Translations under genes and position numbers: made by a program
The notes under the pieces: model-generated
Told to the model about the DNA's origin: nothing
Database searches by the model: none
What the model saw: the letters and a program-made list of their open reading frames with translations, nothing else
NCBI GenBank assembly: GCA_021108325.1
Contig: JAIORB010000142.1
Location: forward strand, 1-47,525
Direction: 5' to 3'
Length of the DNA: 47,525 nucleotides
Source: Bacteroidales bacterium
GTDB taxonomy: Bacteria; Bacteroidota; Bacteroidia; Bacteroidales; UBA12077
Shown: piece by piece, positions 24,525 through 32,397 of the stretch
Position numbering within the stretch: the first letter of the stretch is position 1
Layout: every line of letters starts with the position of its first letter

Positions 24525-25805
24525 CTATTGCAATACTTTTTTAGGTTTTAATTTATATCCCCACATGCTAAAGTAAAAAATTATAAGGTAACAAGGGATA
24601 CATATCCAATAAGCATATTGAGGTTGATTGGTAAAGTAATCTGCTAAAGCTCCCCATACTAATGGAAGTGTAGCTCCACCAGCAATTGCCATTATAAGAA
24701 GCGAAGATGCCGTTTTAATATGCTTACCAGTATTGTGAATTGCCAGAGGCCAGATTGCCGGCCATATAATTGCATTTGCTATTCCTAACAGAGCAATAAA
24801 TAAAACGGATGTGGTTCCTGAAGTAAATATCGCAGCTAAAGTAAAAATAATTCCAAGTACTGCACTTAAAACGAGGGCAATACGCTGTGAAATCACTTTA
24901 GGTATAAGGATAAGACCTATAAAAATATATCCAACTATCATTGCTATTAAAGTGTAACTGGTATAAACTTTTGCTTGTGCTATATCAATACCTAAAAGCA
25001 TCCCGTATCGGATAATTGTATCACCTGCTATTACTTCTACTCCTACATAAAAAAACAAAGCAATCACTCCCATCCATAGGTGTGGAAGATGGAAAATACT
25101 TTCAACCTCATTATTTTCTGGTCCTTTTTCAGATTCGCTATCTTCTTCACTCTCAATCTCAGGTAACGGAGAATAGCGCATCATTATACCAAGCAAAAAC
25201 AAACTTATTGCAATTACAGTATATGGAGCAATTGCTCGTGAAGCGAGCTCATCAAGAGCAATGATTTTTCCTTCAGGACTCATAGTTGCTAAACTTTGCA
25301 CAAAATTATCTCCATCGCTAAGAATAAAATAAGCAAGAATTATTGGAGCAAGAGCTCCTGCAATTTTATTACATATACCCATAATGCTGATTCTGCTTGC
25401 GGCAGTTTCAACAGGGCCAATTATTGTTATATAAGGGTTTGAAGAAGTTTGCAAAACTGTAAGACCTGTTCCCATAACGAATAATCCAATTAGAAAAATA
25501 GGGAAAGATCGTATAAAGGCTGCTGGAATAAAGATTAATGCGCCTATAGCCATAATCCATAAACCAATCATCATTCCGTTCTTAAATCCTGTTTTTTTCA
25601 ATACCCAACCCGAAGGAATTGCCATAACAAAATATGCTATATAAAATGAAAAGGCAACCATTAGAGATTGTAAATTATTTAGCTCACAGGCTATTTTCAA
25701 GTAAGGAATTAAAATTCCATTTAGCCAGGTTATAAAACCGAAAAGGAAAAATAAAACTCCAATAATTATCATTGAAGTTACGAACTGTTTTCTATTGGAA
25801 TTCAT
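24525..25805 (-). CDS. Sugar MFS transporter, FucP/GluP type
   Basis: A 426-residue, 12-segment permease. The N-terminal stretch FFLFGFITWLNGILIPYLKIACELNNLQSLMVAFSFY is highly typical of FucP-like sugar:H+ symporters of Bacteroidetes, as are TGLTVLQTSSNPYITIIGP and the acidic loop between segments 6 and 7 (SEEDSESEKGPENNE). It probably imports a hexose such as fucose, glucose or galactose. It precedes the nucleotidyltransferase on the same strand. Confidence 0.93.
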   Translation of the reverse strand: MNSNRKQFVTSMIIIGVLFFLFGFITWLNGILIPYLKIACELNNLQSLMVAFSFYIAYFVMAIPSGWVLKKTGFKNGMMIGLWIMAIGALIFIPAAFIRSFPIFLIGLFVMGTGLTVLQTSSNPYITIIGPVETAASRISIMGICNKIAGALAPIILAYFILSDGDNFVQSLATMSPEGKIIALDELASRAIAPYTVIAISLFLLGIMMRYSPLPEIESEEDSESEKGPENNEVESIFHLPHLWMGVIALFFYVGVEVIAGDTIIRYGMLLGIDIAQAKVYTSYTLIAMIVGYIFIGLILIPKVISQRIALVLSAVLGIIFTLAAIFTSGTTSVLFIALLGIANAIIWPAIWPLAIHNTGKHIKTASSLLIMAIAGGATLPLVWGALADYFTNQPQYAYWICIPCYLIIFYFSMWGYKLKPKKVLQ

Positions 25806-25910
25806 TTAAAATAATTTAATTAAGTAGAACAAAAATATTAATTATTTGGAATTTTCCTCCTTTCGATAGATTTAATAACCAAATTTCACACTTTAAATTG
25901 AAGCTTAGAA

Positions 25911-26516
25911 TTACTTATCGATTGAGTCATACTTTACTTTTCTGTTAAAATACTTTATTCTCAACATAAGCAATAATAGCAAACCAGTTGAAGCTATTGC
26001 TCTAACAGAATATACCGTAGCCAGTATTCCTTTACTTGACAGTAATGCAAATACCGGAGCAATCATTAGTAAAATCCAAACCGAAAAAGGTTCTGTATTT
26101 TCTTTTGACTGCCATAATCTTCTTATAACGGGGAAATAAGCTATAACCAATATACTCTGGATCATTATGTGCGACAAAAAATGTGTTTTTGTAATAATCC
26201 AGAAAACTGTAATAAGTAAAACAGAAATTAAGCAGGCTTTGTCAAACTTGTTAAATTTTGTGCTTTTATCACCGTAAATGAAAATAAAAACGGTTATAGT
26301 TGACACCAGTATTAAATCTGTTGTGTTCAAAATATTATCCCATAAGCTAAAATCGCCTTCTGCCATATATGTTGTAAGACTCATAGCAACTGCTAATGAA
26401 AAAAATGCCCACATGGCTAATGCCGGTTTGATTTTTTGTTTATAGGTTAATAAACAATACCTTACTCCAATTATAATATTGATTATGGAAACAGATATTA
26501 TAGAAAACTCTTTCAT
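25911..26516 (-). CDS. Multi-pass membrane protein, unknown
   Basis: A 201-residue hydrophobic protein with six to seven predicted membrane helices and a charged C-terminus (KYFNRKVKYDSIDK). No recognised motif. It heads the minus-strand row with the sugar transporter and nucleotidyltransferase (105 bp between stop and next start), which makes co-expression possible, and is divergent from the 113-residue gene at 26647. Confidence 0.7.
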   Translation of the reverse strand: MKEFSIISVSIINIIIGVRYCLLTYKQKIKPALAMWAFFSLAVAMSLTTYMAEGDFSLWDNILNTTDLILVSTITVFIFIYGDKSTKFNKFDKACLISVLLITVFWIITKTHFLSHIMIQSILVIAYFPVIRRLWQSKENTEPFSVWILLMIAPVFALLSSKGILATVYSVRAIASTGLLLLLMLRIKYFNRKVKYDSIDK

Positions 26517-26646
26517 CCCGATTTATTAAAAATAGTTTCAAATATAATTTTTAGTTTCGACATAACTATAGCATTGAGTTTGTTTATTTTTTTATCTAAA
26601 AAGAATAATTAATTTTAGAATCTAATTAACAAACTTTAATTTAACT

Positions 26647-26988
26647 ATGATATTAGAAAAAATTGAAAGTATCATCTTTCAGAACAAAACCAAAGACCAA
26701 TTAATTGAAAATACATTAACAAGTTTGAGTGGATTACTTGCAGATGTTTTTAACGGCGATGATGTAAATCAGCTTAAGAATGAATTTCCTGAAAAGATTC
26801 AAATTGAAGATATTGGGATACAATTAAAAGCTGTTGCTGTTTATTTAAATAGCAAAGAGTTTAAAGTACCATGCCTGGAAATTTCAATTGACTTAATACA
26901 AGAAAAAACACAATATGAAATTGGAACATATTCGCTGATATTTGATGAAACATGTGAACAAATTGACGAGGTTTTAATAATCAATTAG
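26647..26988 (+). CDS. Hypothetical cytoplasmic protein (113 aa)
   Basis: Unrecognised, acidic, soluble protein without signal peptide. An N-terminal helical part (ILEKIESIIFQ, LIENTLTSLSGLLADVF) is followed by beta-rich QLKAVAVYLNSKEFKVPCLEISIDL and YEIGTYSLIFDE. Its stop is 6 bp before the next start, so it is translationally close to the choice-of-anchor-L gene and likely in one transcript with it. Confidence 0.65.
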   Translation: MILEKIESIIFQNKTKDQLIENTLTSLSGLLADVFNGDDVNQLKNEFPEKIQIEDIGIQLKAVAVYLNSKEFKVPCLEISIDLIQEKTQYEIGTYSLIFDETCEQIDEVLIIN

Positions 26989-26994
26989 TTTTTC

Positions 26995-28215
26995 ATGAGT
27001 TTTAGATTTTTATTTACCTTTATTTTATTATTAAGCATAAAGAGCCTTAAATCACAGGTTTTTAAAGTTGATACTTCTGTCCGCCCTACAGAAATTGTTA
27101 ATGATTATTTTATAGGTAAAAATCATGATGGTATTAAGATTAAAAATATTACTTATTCTGGATTAAAAGAATCCTTAGGATTATTTTACTATAACAGTAA
27201 AAAACAACGAGATTTACCGTTAAAAGGAATAGTTCTTAGCACTGGAAACGTGATTGATGCTTTAGGGCCTAATAATACAACTGCATCAACCGAAAATTAT
27301 TTTAAAGGAGACCCTGATTTATCAAAAATTGTTAATTCAAAAACTTTTGATTCTGCAATATTGGAGTTTGATTTTCTTTCATTAACCGATAGTATTAATT
27401 TCGTTTTTCAGTTTGCATCTGAAGAATATCCTGAATATGTAAAAAAGGGTGTTAGTGATATTTTTGGATTCTTTATAACAGACCTAAGCACAAATAATAA
27501 AAAGAATATTGCAATTCTTCCAAATAATAACGTTCCAATAACAATTGATTTAATTAATAATTTTGTTAATTCCGATTACTATATTAGCAATAATTCATTA
27601 GAATATAGATTTAAAGGGAATTTGGATGCAGATGAACGCTTTTACGAAAACAACTATTTATTTCAATTTGACGGATATACAAAACCAATTTTTTCCGGAT
27701 TAAAATTAGAACCATTTAAATGGTATCGTTTTAAAATTGCAATAGCTGACGTTGGCGACAGAAAATTTGATTCGTGGATATTTCTTAAAGGAAATTCCTT
27801 TGTTAGTAATGGCAACATAATTAACCCCGATATTGACGGTTTAAAAGAATATTTTAAGTTTTTTGATAATGATAGTTTAATAATTAAAACTATTGATAAT
27901 AAAATACATATACTACTACCTCTTTATTTCAGCTTTAATTCATCTGAAATTTATAATACATCATATATAATCCTAAATTATATAAAAGACATAATACATT
28001 ATTCTGATTATCAACTTATAATAGATGGTTATGCAGATGAAACCGGGGATGATGAATACAACCTAAAGCTTTCTCAAGACAGAGCTGATAATGTCAAAAA
28101 ATATTTCATTGATAATGGAATTAATGAAAATAGATTGCAGGCTTTTGGTAAAGGCGAAATTAAATCAGGCGATGAATTAGATAAATCCAGGAAAGTGGAA
28201 TTTATATTATATTAA
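26995..28215 (+). CDS. Choice-of-anchor L plus OmpA-family protein
   Basis: A 406-residue secreted protein: signal peptide 1-20, then a choice-of-anchor-L-type domain (residues ~30-270) recognised from LSTGNVIDALGPNN, ILEFDFLSLTDSINFVFQFASEEYPEY and IFGFFITD, with DVGDRKFDSWIFLK near its end. The C-terminal ~110 residues form an OmpA-like peptidoglycan-binding domain (LPLYFSFNSSEI, IDGYADETGDDEYN, LSQDRADNVKKYF, LDKSRKVEFIL). Choice-of-anchor-L domains occur at Bacteroidetes surface proteins, often with T9SS tails; here the anchor is an OmpA domain instead. Function probably adhesive or structural at the outer membrane. Third OmpA-family protein in this window. Confidence 0.88.
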   Translation: MSFRFLFTFILLLSIKSLKSQVFKVDTSVRPTEIVNDYFIGKNHDGIKIKNITYSGLKESLGLFYYNSKKQRDLPLKGIVLSTGNVIDALGPNNTTASTENYFKGDPDLSKIVNSKTFDSAILEFDFLSLTDSINFVFQFASEEYPEYVKKGVSDIFGFFITDLSTNNKKNIAILPNNNVPITIDLINNFVNSDYYISNNSLEYRFKGNLDADERFYENNYLFQFDGYTKPIFSGLKLEPFKWYRFKIAIADVGDRKFDSWIFLKGNSFVSNGNIINPDIDGLKEYFKFFDNDSLIIKTIDNKIHILLPLYFSFNSSEIYNTSYIILNYIKDIIHYSDYQLIIDGYADETGDDEYNLKLSQDRADNVKKYFIDNGINENRLQAFGKGEIKSGDELDKSRKVEFILY

Positions 28216-28240
28216 AAGGCCCCCTTTAAGGAGCCTTTCA
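28215..28240. terminator. Terminator between convergent anchor-L and adenylate kinase genes
   Basis: Stem AAAGGCCCC / GGAGCCTTT (28215-28223, 28230-28238), imperfect at one pair, lying in the 26 bp between the two stops and able to end both. Confidence 0.7.
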
Positions 28241-28241
28241 T

Positions 28242-29411
28242 TTATCTCGCATTTTTAAATGCTAATTCCAGTTTTTTGGTAAGTCTTTTCAGTACTTCTT
28301 CTTCTGTTCCAATTCCATCTATATTGTATATATTTTTTTGCTTTGCATAATAATCCAATACAGGTTTTGTCTTGGTTTGAAAGCTTTCAAGTCGACGTAT
28401 AATCACATCAGTATCCATATCATAATATCTATTCTTTTCAGTTTTACTACGTGCACTTAGTCGTTTTATTGATTCCAATGTCGGAACATCTAAATTAAAT
28501 ACACAGGAAACCGATGAATTTAGCTTACGTAATAAACCATCGAGTATATATGCCTGAACAATGGTTCTTGGAAATCCTTTAAAGAAAAATCCATTTGCAT
28601 CAGGATGTGTTTGAATTTGTTTTTCAATAAGTTTAATTGCAAATTCATCAGGTACAATATCGCCTTTCTCTACGTATTTTTTTGCAGCCAACCCCATTTC
28701 AGTTCCTTTTTCAATTTCCCTGCGTAAAAGCGATCCTGTCGAAATATATACCAGATCATATTTATCTGCCAACAACTTACCCTGAGTTCCTTTCCCTGAT
28801 CCGGGAGGGCCGAAAAGAACTACATTAAGCCATGTTTTTGTAAGCGATTGCTCAACAACATTTGTTATTCGTTCAAAAATATCATCAACACTTCCCACTC
28901 CGTCAACACTATATTTAATTCCTTTTTCTTTATAAAAATCTGCTACCGGAATAGTTTTATTTTTATATTCCATTAATCTGTTTTCAATTACTTTAGTAGT
29001 ATCGTCTATTCTCTTTTCTTTTTTAGCTCTTTCAAGCATTCTTTCCATTAAAATATCTTGAGGTACTTCCAAACGAACCATGCAATTTAAAGATGTATTT
29101 AGTTTAAGTAGCAGACCTTCAAGAATATAAGCCTGAACAATAGTACGAGGAAAACCATCGAAAAGGAAACCGTTTACTTCTGTATTTGTTTTTATTTTTT
29201 TCTCGATTATCTGTACAATGATTTCATCAGACACTAAACCACCTTTTTCGATGACACTTTTTGCTTGCATACCAAGTTTTGATCCTGCAGTTATTTCTTC
29301 TCTTAAAATATCACCTGTAGATATATAGGCTAAGTTGTATTTCTCAATCAGTTTACGTGACTGAGTTCCTTTTCCTGCCCCCGGAGGGCCAAATAATGCG
29401 ATATTATACAT
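28242..29411 (-). CDS. adk: Two-domain (tandem) adenylate kinase
   Basis: Interconverts ATP + AMP and 2 ADP. At 389 residues it is twice the usual ~190 of a Bacteroidetes adenylate kinase and contains two full copies. Domain 1 (1-190): P-loop GPPGAGKGT at 8-16, STGD (Asp34), FDGFPRT (Asp85), short LID with RIDD (134-137). Domain 2 (194-389): P-loop GPPGSGKGT at 201-209, but STGS (Ser227 for Asp), FKGFPRT (Lys278 for Asp) and a LID reading KNRYYD. Domain 1 has all key residues; domain 2 is likely weakened or specialised. It stands alone, convergent with the OmpA gene, with a long repeat-rich spacer upstream. Confidence 0.9.
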   Translation of the reverse strand: MYNIALFGPPGAGKGTQSRKLIEKYNLAYISTGDILREEITAGSKLGMQAKSVIEKGGLVSDEIIVQIIEKKIKTNTEVNGFLFDGFPRTIVQAYILEGLLLKLNTSLNCMVRLEVPQDILMERMLERAKKEKRIDDTTKVIENRLMEYKNKTIPVADFYKEKGIKYSVDGVGSVDDIFERITNVVEQSLTKTWLNVVLFGPPGSGKGTQGKLLADKYDLVYISTGSLLRREIEKGTEMGLAAKKYVEKGDIVPDEFAIKLIEKQIQTHPDANGFFFKGFPRTIVQAYILDGLLRKLNSSVSCVFNLDVPTLESIKRLSARSKTEKNRYYDMDTDVIIRRLESFQTKTKPVLDYYAKQKNIYNIDGIGTEEEVLKRLTKKLELAFKNAR

Positions 29412-30034
29412 TCAGTTATAAATTTTAGAAGTTAACTTTTGTCCAAAAGCTAAAATAAGGTTTATTGGTTAATTACACAATAAAATGACTAAAATACTTA
29501 TGAATGACTAAAATTAAAGATTGTGTTACTAATCAGTTGTTTTTCTTTTATATTTAATAATGCCTAAAATGCTTAGAAATGCCTATAGTGCCTAAAGTTT
29601 TTTTGGTTTTAAATTGTTTGTAGTTGGTAGTTATTAAATGCCAATTCATCATAGGAATTAAACATTCAACATACAATATTCAATTTTCATTATTTTTGCA
29701 TATTCGACTTTCTTTTAACTTTTTTATTGATTATTGTGTGTTGTTTATTGAGTGTTTTTTCTAAATAACATCAATAGTTAATGTCAAAATAAGTATCACC
29801 CTATCAACCTTATTCGAATAGAGCCTTTATTAAGCATTATTTTGATTACTTCCACTTATTTTTTTAAATGTTTAGCACCAAACATCTATTAAAACTGTAA
29901 TTTTAAGTACTTTAAGTACTCCTGTCTGCTACCAGGCAGGTTAAACTTTAGGCACTGATTAGTTACTAAAGTTTAATTTATTTAGTTCATTTTTAAATTT
30001 GCTTGGGTTGTGCTGCGGTAAGATATTTATTCCT
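29412..30034. other. 623-bp repeat-rich spacer, no gene seen
   Basis: No convincing reading frame. At 29559-29600 short units of the type ATGCCTAA/ATGCTTAG/GTGCCTAAAG repeat imperfectly. The last, AGTGCCTAAAGTTT (29587-29600), is exactly reverse-complementary to AAACTTTAGGCACT at 29943-29956, so the middle 340 bp sit inside a 14-bp inverted repeat. A small CAGGCAGG hairpin is at 29923-29941. It may be an old non-autonomous element or plain spacer; nothing points to an RNA gene. Confidence 0.5.
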
Positions 30035-31177
30035 CTAAACAACTGTCAAATACGCGTATGCGTATGAAAATCGTCCACTTTCCGGTACCATTAATAAAAT
30101 CTTTTCACCTTTTTTGAGATTACCTGAATGGAATAATTCCTCTAATATTATATAAATAGATGCAGAACCTACATTTCCTACTTTTGTCAGGTTTGTAAAC
30201 CACTTTTCTTCAGAAATCTCTATTCCCTGAACTTTTAGTTCATTATACAATTTTTGTTTAAAATACATTGATGAAATATGTGGCAAAAAGTAATCGACAT
30301 CAGTAAAACTATTAATATTTCTTTTGTTTAAAGCTGCTGCTAATGGAGTTATACAACGATTCACAACGTATTTGTCCAGTAATTTAACATCTTGTTTTAC
30401 CGAAAAAATAGATTTTTCTAACCATAATTCAGGATCAAATTCTTTCCATCCTTTAAGACTTCCGTTTTCATTTTTTTCAGAACCGGCATACATACATGCA
30501 TCTAATTCATTAGCATACGAAATGGTTTCAATCCATTCAATTTTTAATGAAATACCTTCTGAGTTCGGATTATTTTCAAGTAGCATAGCTCCTGCACCAT
30601 CTGATAACATCCAACGTAGAAAATCCTTTTCAAATGCCAGTATTGGTTTTTCTTCAAGATGATTTGTGCTATTCATTTCTTTATTAAACTTGTCGGCACG
30701 CAGTAAAGTTGAAATTACTTCCGAGCCGGTAGATACAGCATTTTTTGATTGTCCTGATAAAACTGACAAATAAGCATATTTTAATGCATGCATACCTGCA
30801 CAACAAACTCCTGAAGGAGATATGATTTCAAGCGGTTTATTGCCTAGTTTTCCATGAACCATTGAGGTATGTGAAGGTAATAACTGATCGGCCAATGATG
30901 TTCCACACGATAATACTTCAATATCCTTTATCGAGAAATTTTTATTTTCAAGATTTTTAATTGCATTTGCTGTTAAATCAGCATTGGAATATTTTACATT
31001 TCCTTCCTGATCAATTACATAATACCTGTCTTTTATACCGTTTTGTCTGAGAATAATATTTTTTGATCTGGAAGGTGTTCCGTTAACTAATCCCAAAATT
31101 GATTCCATATCATCATTTGATACAGGTTTGTTAGGTAAAAATTTAGCAATGTTGTTGATATATACCTGGTTTGGCAT
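30035..31177 (-). CDS. darB: Ketosynthase III-like DarB (dialkylresorcinol biosynthesis)
   Basis: A 380-residue beta-ketoacyl-ACP-synthase-III-fold enzyme. The thiolase-type active site is intact: Cys in SPSGVCCAGMHALKYA, His in VDYFLPHISSMYF and Asn in KVGNVGSASIYI. The N-terminus VYINNIAKFLPNKPVSNDDME matches the DarB group. DarB joins a beta-keto acyl thioester with a second acyl chain; together with DarA it makes 2,5-dialkylresorcinols, the esterifying half of flexirubin pigments. The gene starts 12 bp after the darA-like stop on the same strand, a pairing that is specific to this pathway. No other pigment gene lies in the window. Confidence 0.85.
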   Translation of the reverse strand: MPNQVYINNIAKFLPNKPVSNDDMESILGLVNGTPSRSKNIILRQNGIKDRYYVIDQEGNVKYSNADLTANAIKNLENKNFSIKDIEVLSCGTSLADQLLPSHTSMVHGKLGNKPLEIISPSGVCCAGMHALKYAYLSVLSGQSKNAVSTGSEVISTLLRADKFNKEMNSTNHLEEKPILAFEKDFLRWMLSDGAGAMLLENNPNSEGISLKIEWIETISYANELDACMYAGSEKNENGSLKGWKEFDPELWLEKSIFSVKQDVKLLDKYVVNRCITPLAAALNKRNINSFTDVDYFLPHISSMYFKQKLYNELKVQGIEISEEKWFTNLTKVGNVGSASIYIILEELFHSGNLKKGEKILLMVPESGRFSYAYAYLTVV

Positions 31178-31189
31178 TTTTATACGTTC

Positions 31190-32119
31190 TTATAAATTTG
31201 ACATTAACTTTACCTGAGAGAAATATTTAACTTCTTCACGACTCTTTCTTATTCTAAAAGGCGCAAAAATAAGAAAAAAAACATATTTAAGTGGTGCAAT
31301 TACTAAAATTGCAAAAGGAAAATACCATCTGAATATGTTAACTCTTGTTCTTCTTTCAGAATTTGCAGGCCCGCCTTTTTTCAAAATAAAATTTGCCCAG
31401 ATCTTAAATACTCTTTCTGCAGCAGTTTTTTCAACCGACAATAAATACGGATTAATTTTTACAGCTTTATGTTCCAGTAAGTTATCCTGTAGATTTTCTA
31501 ATGTTTTATTATCGAAGTGATTTTTAATTATTTCTCCAAATTTTTCTGATTCATCAATATCTTTCTGAGAAATTCCCGGTTTTGGGAAAAATCCTAAAAA
31601 ACGATCTTTTTTCCCGGTAAATAAAAAGTAAGATATAGTAACAATTCCCGTTAAATTTTCTGCTCTATCTCGTAAAACGATATTTCCGATTAGCCTGCCA
31701 CCATTTTCTGCAATTTTATTTTTTACATACTCCTGTGCTAAAATCCACATATTCCTGACACCTAATAAGGTTATAACAGGTTTATCCTTAAAAATCCTTT
31801 TTGCCTGGTCAGAAAGTAAAAATGAATTTGAAGGTATTGAAGGCGACATATACCATGCCGTATAAGCAAAAACAATTAAATCAAAATCTTCGTCTCCTAA
31901 ATCCAAAGGCTTTATTTTACAGGGTATTCTATTTACTGATTCAGGAAATGAATCAAAAAACTCATAGCCTTTCCACGGGAAACCATATTCTTTTACAGGT
32001 TCAATATTTGCATATGTAACAGAATAATTATTTGATTTTACAAAAGGTATTGCAAAGTTTTTAACTATTTCGGTAAGTTGTCCTGATTGTGAATAATACA
32101 GAATTAATATCTTGTTCAT
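31190..32119 (-). CDS. darA: Dialkylresorcinol condensing enzyme DarA-like
   Basis: A 309-residue protein with a flavodoxin-like N-terminal half (ILILYYSQSGQLTEIVKNF, phosphate-loop region; VFAYTAWYMSPS; VITLLGVRNMW) and the DarA-specific EYGFPWKGYEFFDSFPESV block. The C-terminal part has a hydrophobic segment (FAILVIAPLKYVFFLIFAPF) suggesting membrane attachment. DarA closes and aromatises the ring made with DarB. Directly precedes darB. The sequence family is well matched by these blocks; actual product chain lengths are unknown. Confidence 0.82.
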   Translation of the reverse strand: MNKILILYYSQSGQLTEIVKNFAIPFVKSNNYSVTYANIEPVKEYGFPWKGYEFFDSFPESVNRIPCKIKPLDLGDEDFDLIVFAYTAWYMSPSIPSNSFLLSDQAKRIFKDKPVITLLGVRNMWILAQEYVKNKIAENGGRLIGNIVLRDRAENLTGIVTISYFLFTGKKDRFLGFFPKPGISQKDIDESEKFGEIIKNHFDNKTLENLQDNLLEHKAVKINPYLLSVEKTAAERVFKIWANFILKKGGPANSERRTRVNIFRWYFPFAILVIAPLKYVFFLIFAPFRIRKSREEVKYFSQVKLMSNL

Positions 32120-32233
32120 TTTAATGTTAGCTATTAAATGGCAGGCTAAAGTAAATGAAAATATTGTAAAATAAATATGTTCTATAATATTTTGATTGAT
32201 TATTTACAGTAAGGATTTGAAAGAATACAAATA

Positions 32234-32318
32234 CTTCCGAAGTTTTAAAAACTTCGGAAGTGTCTTTAGCCACTTAACACTTTTTCTCAAATTAATAGGA
32301 AATCAATCCGATAGTCAT
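32234..32318. mobile_element. Degenerate MITE-like fragment with orphan CTTCCGAAG hairpin
   Basis: The right end (about 32270-32318) reads GGAAATCAATCCGATAGTCA, with degenerate GCCACTTAACAC, matching one end of the MITE-like copies at 8254 and 15101. The rest of the element is missing; instead a 14-bp-arm palindrome ACTTCCGAAGTTTT / AAAACTTCGGAAGT lies at 32234-32262. It sits between the divergent darA and M14 genes, where no terminator is required. Confidence 0.6.
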
Positions 32319-32397
32319 TTAAAAATATATTAAACTTTGCATATATTAGTAAGTCAAATACACTGAGTTTTTTATTAATTTAAAAATACAAACTGTT

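Noticed and set aside
29559-29600. Short TGCCTAAA-like repeats considered as a CRISPR array
   Set aside because: Units are too short and irregular, without spacers of constant length, and no cas gene is near.
30324-30662. 112-codon plus-strand frame
   Set aside because: Antisense to the DarB active-site region; no support.
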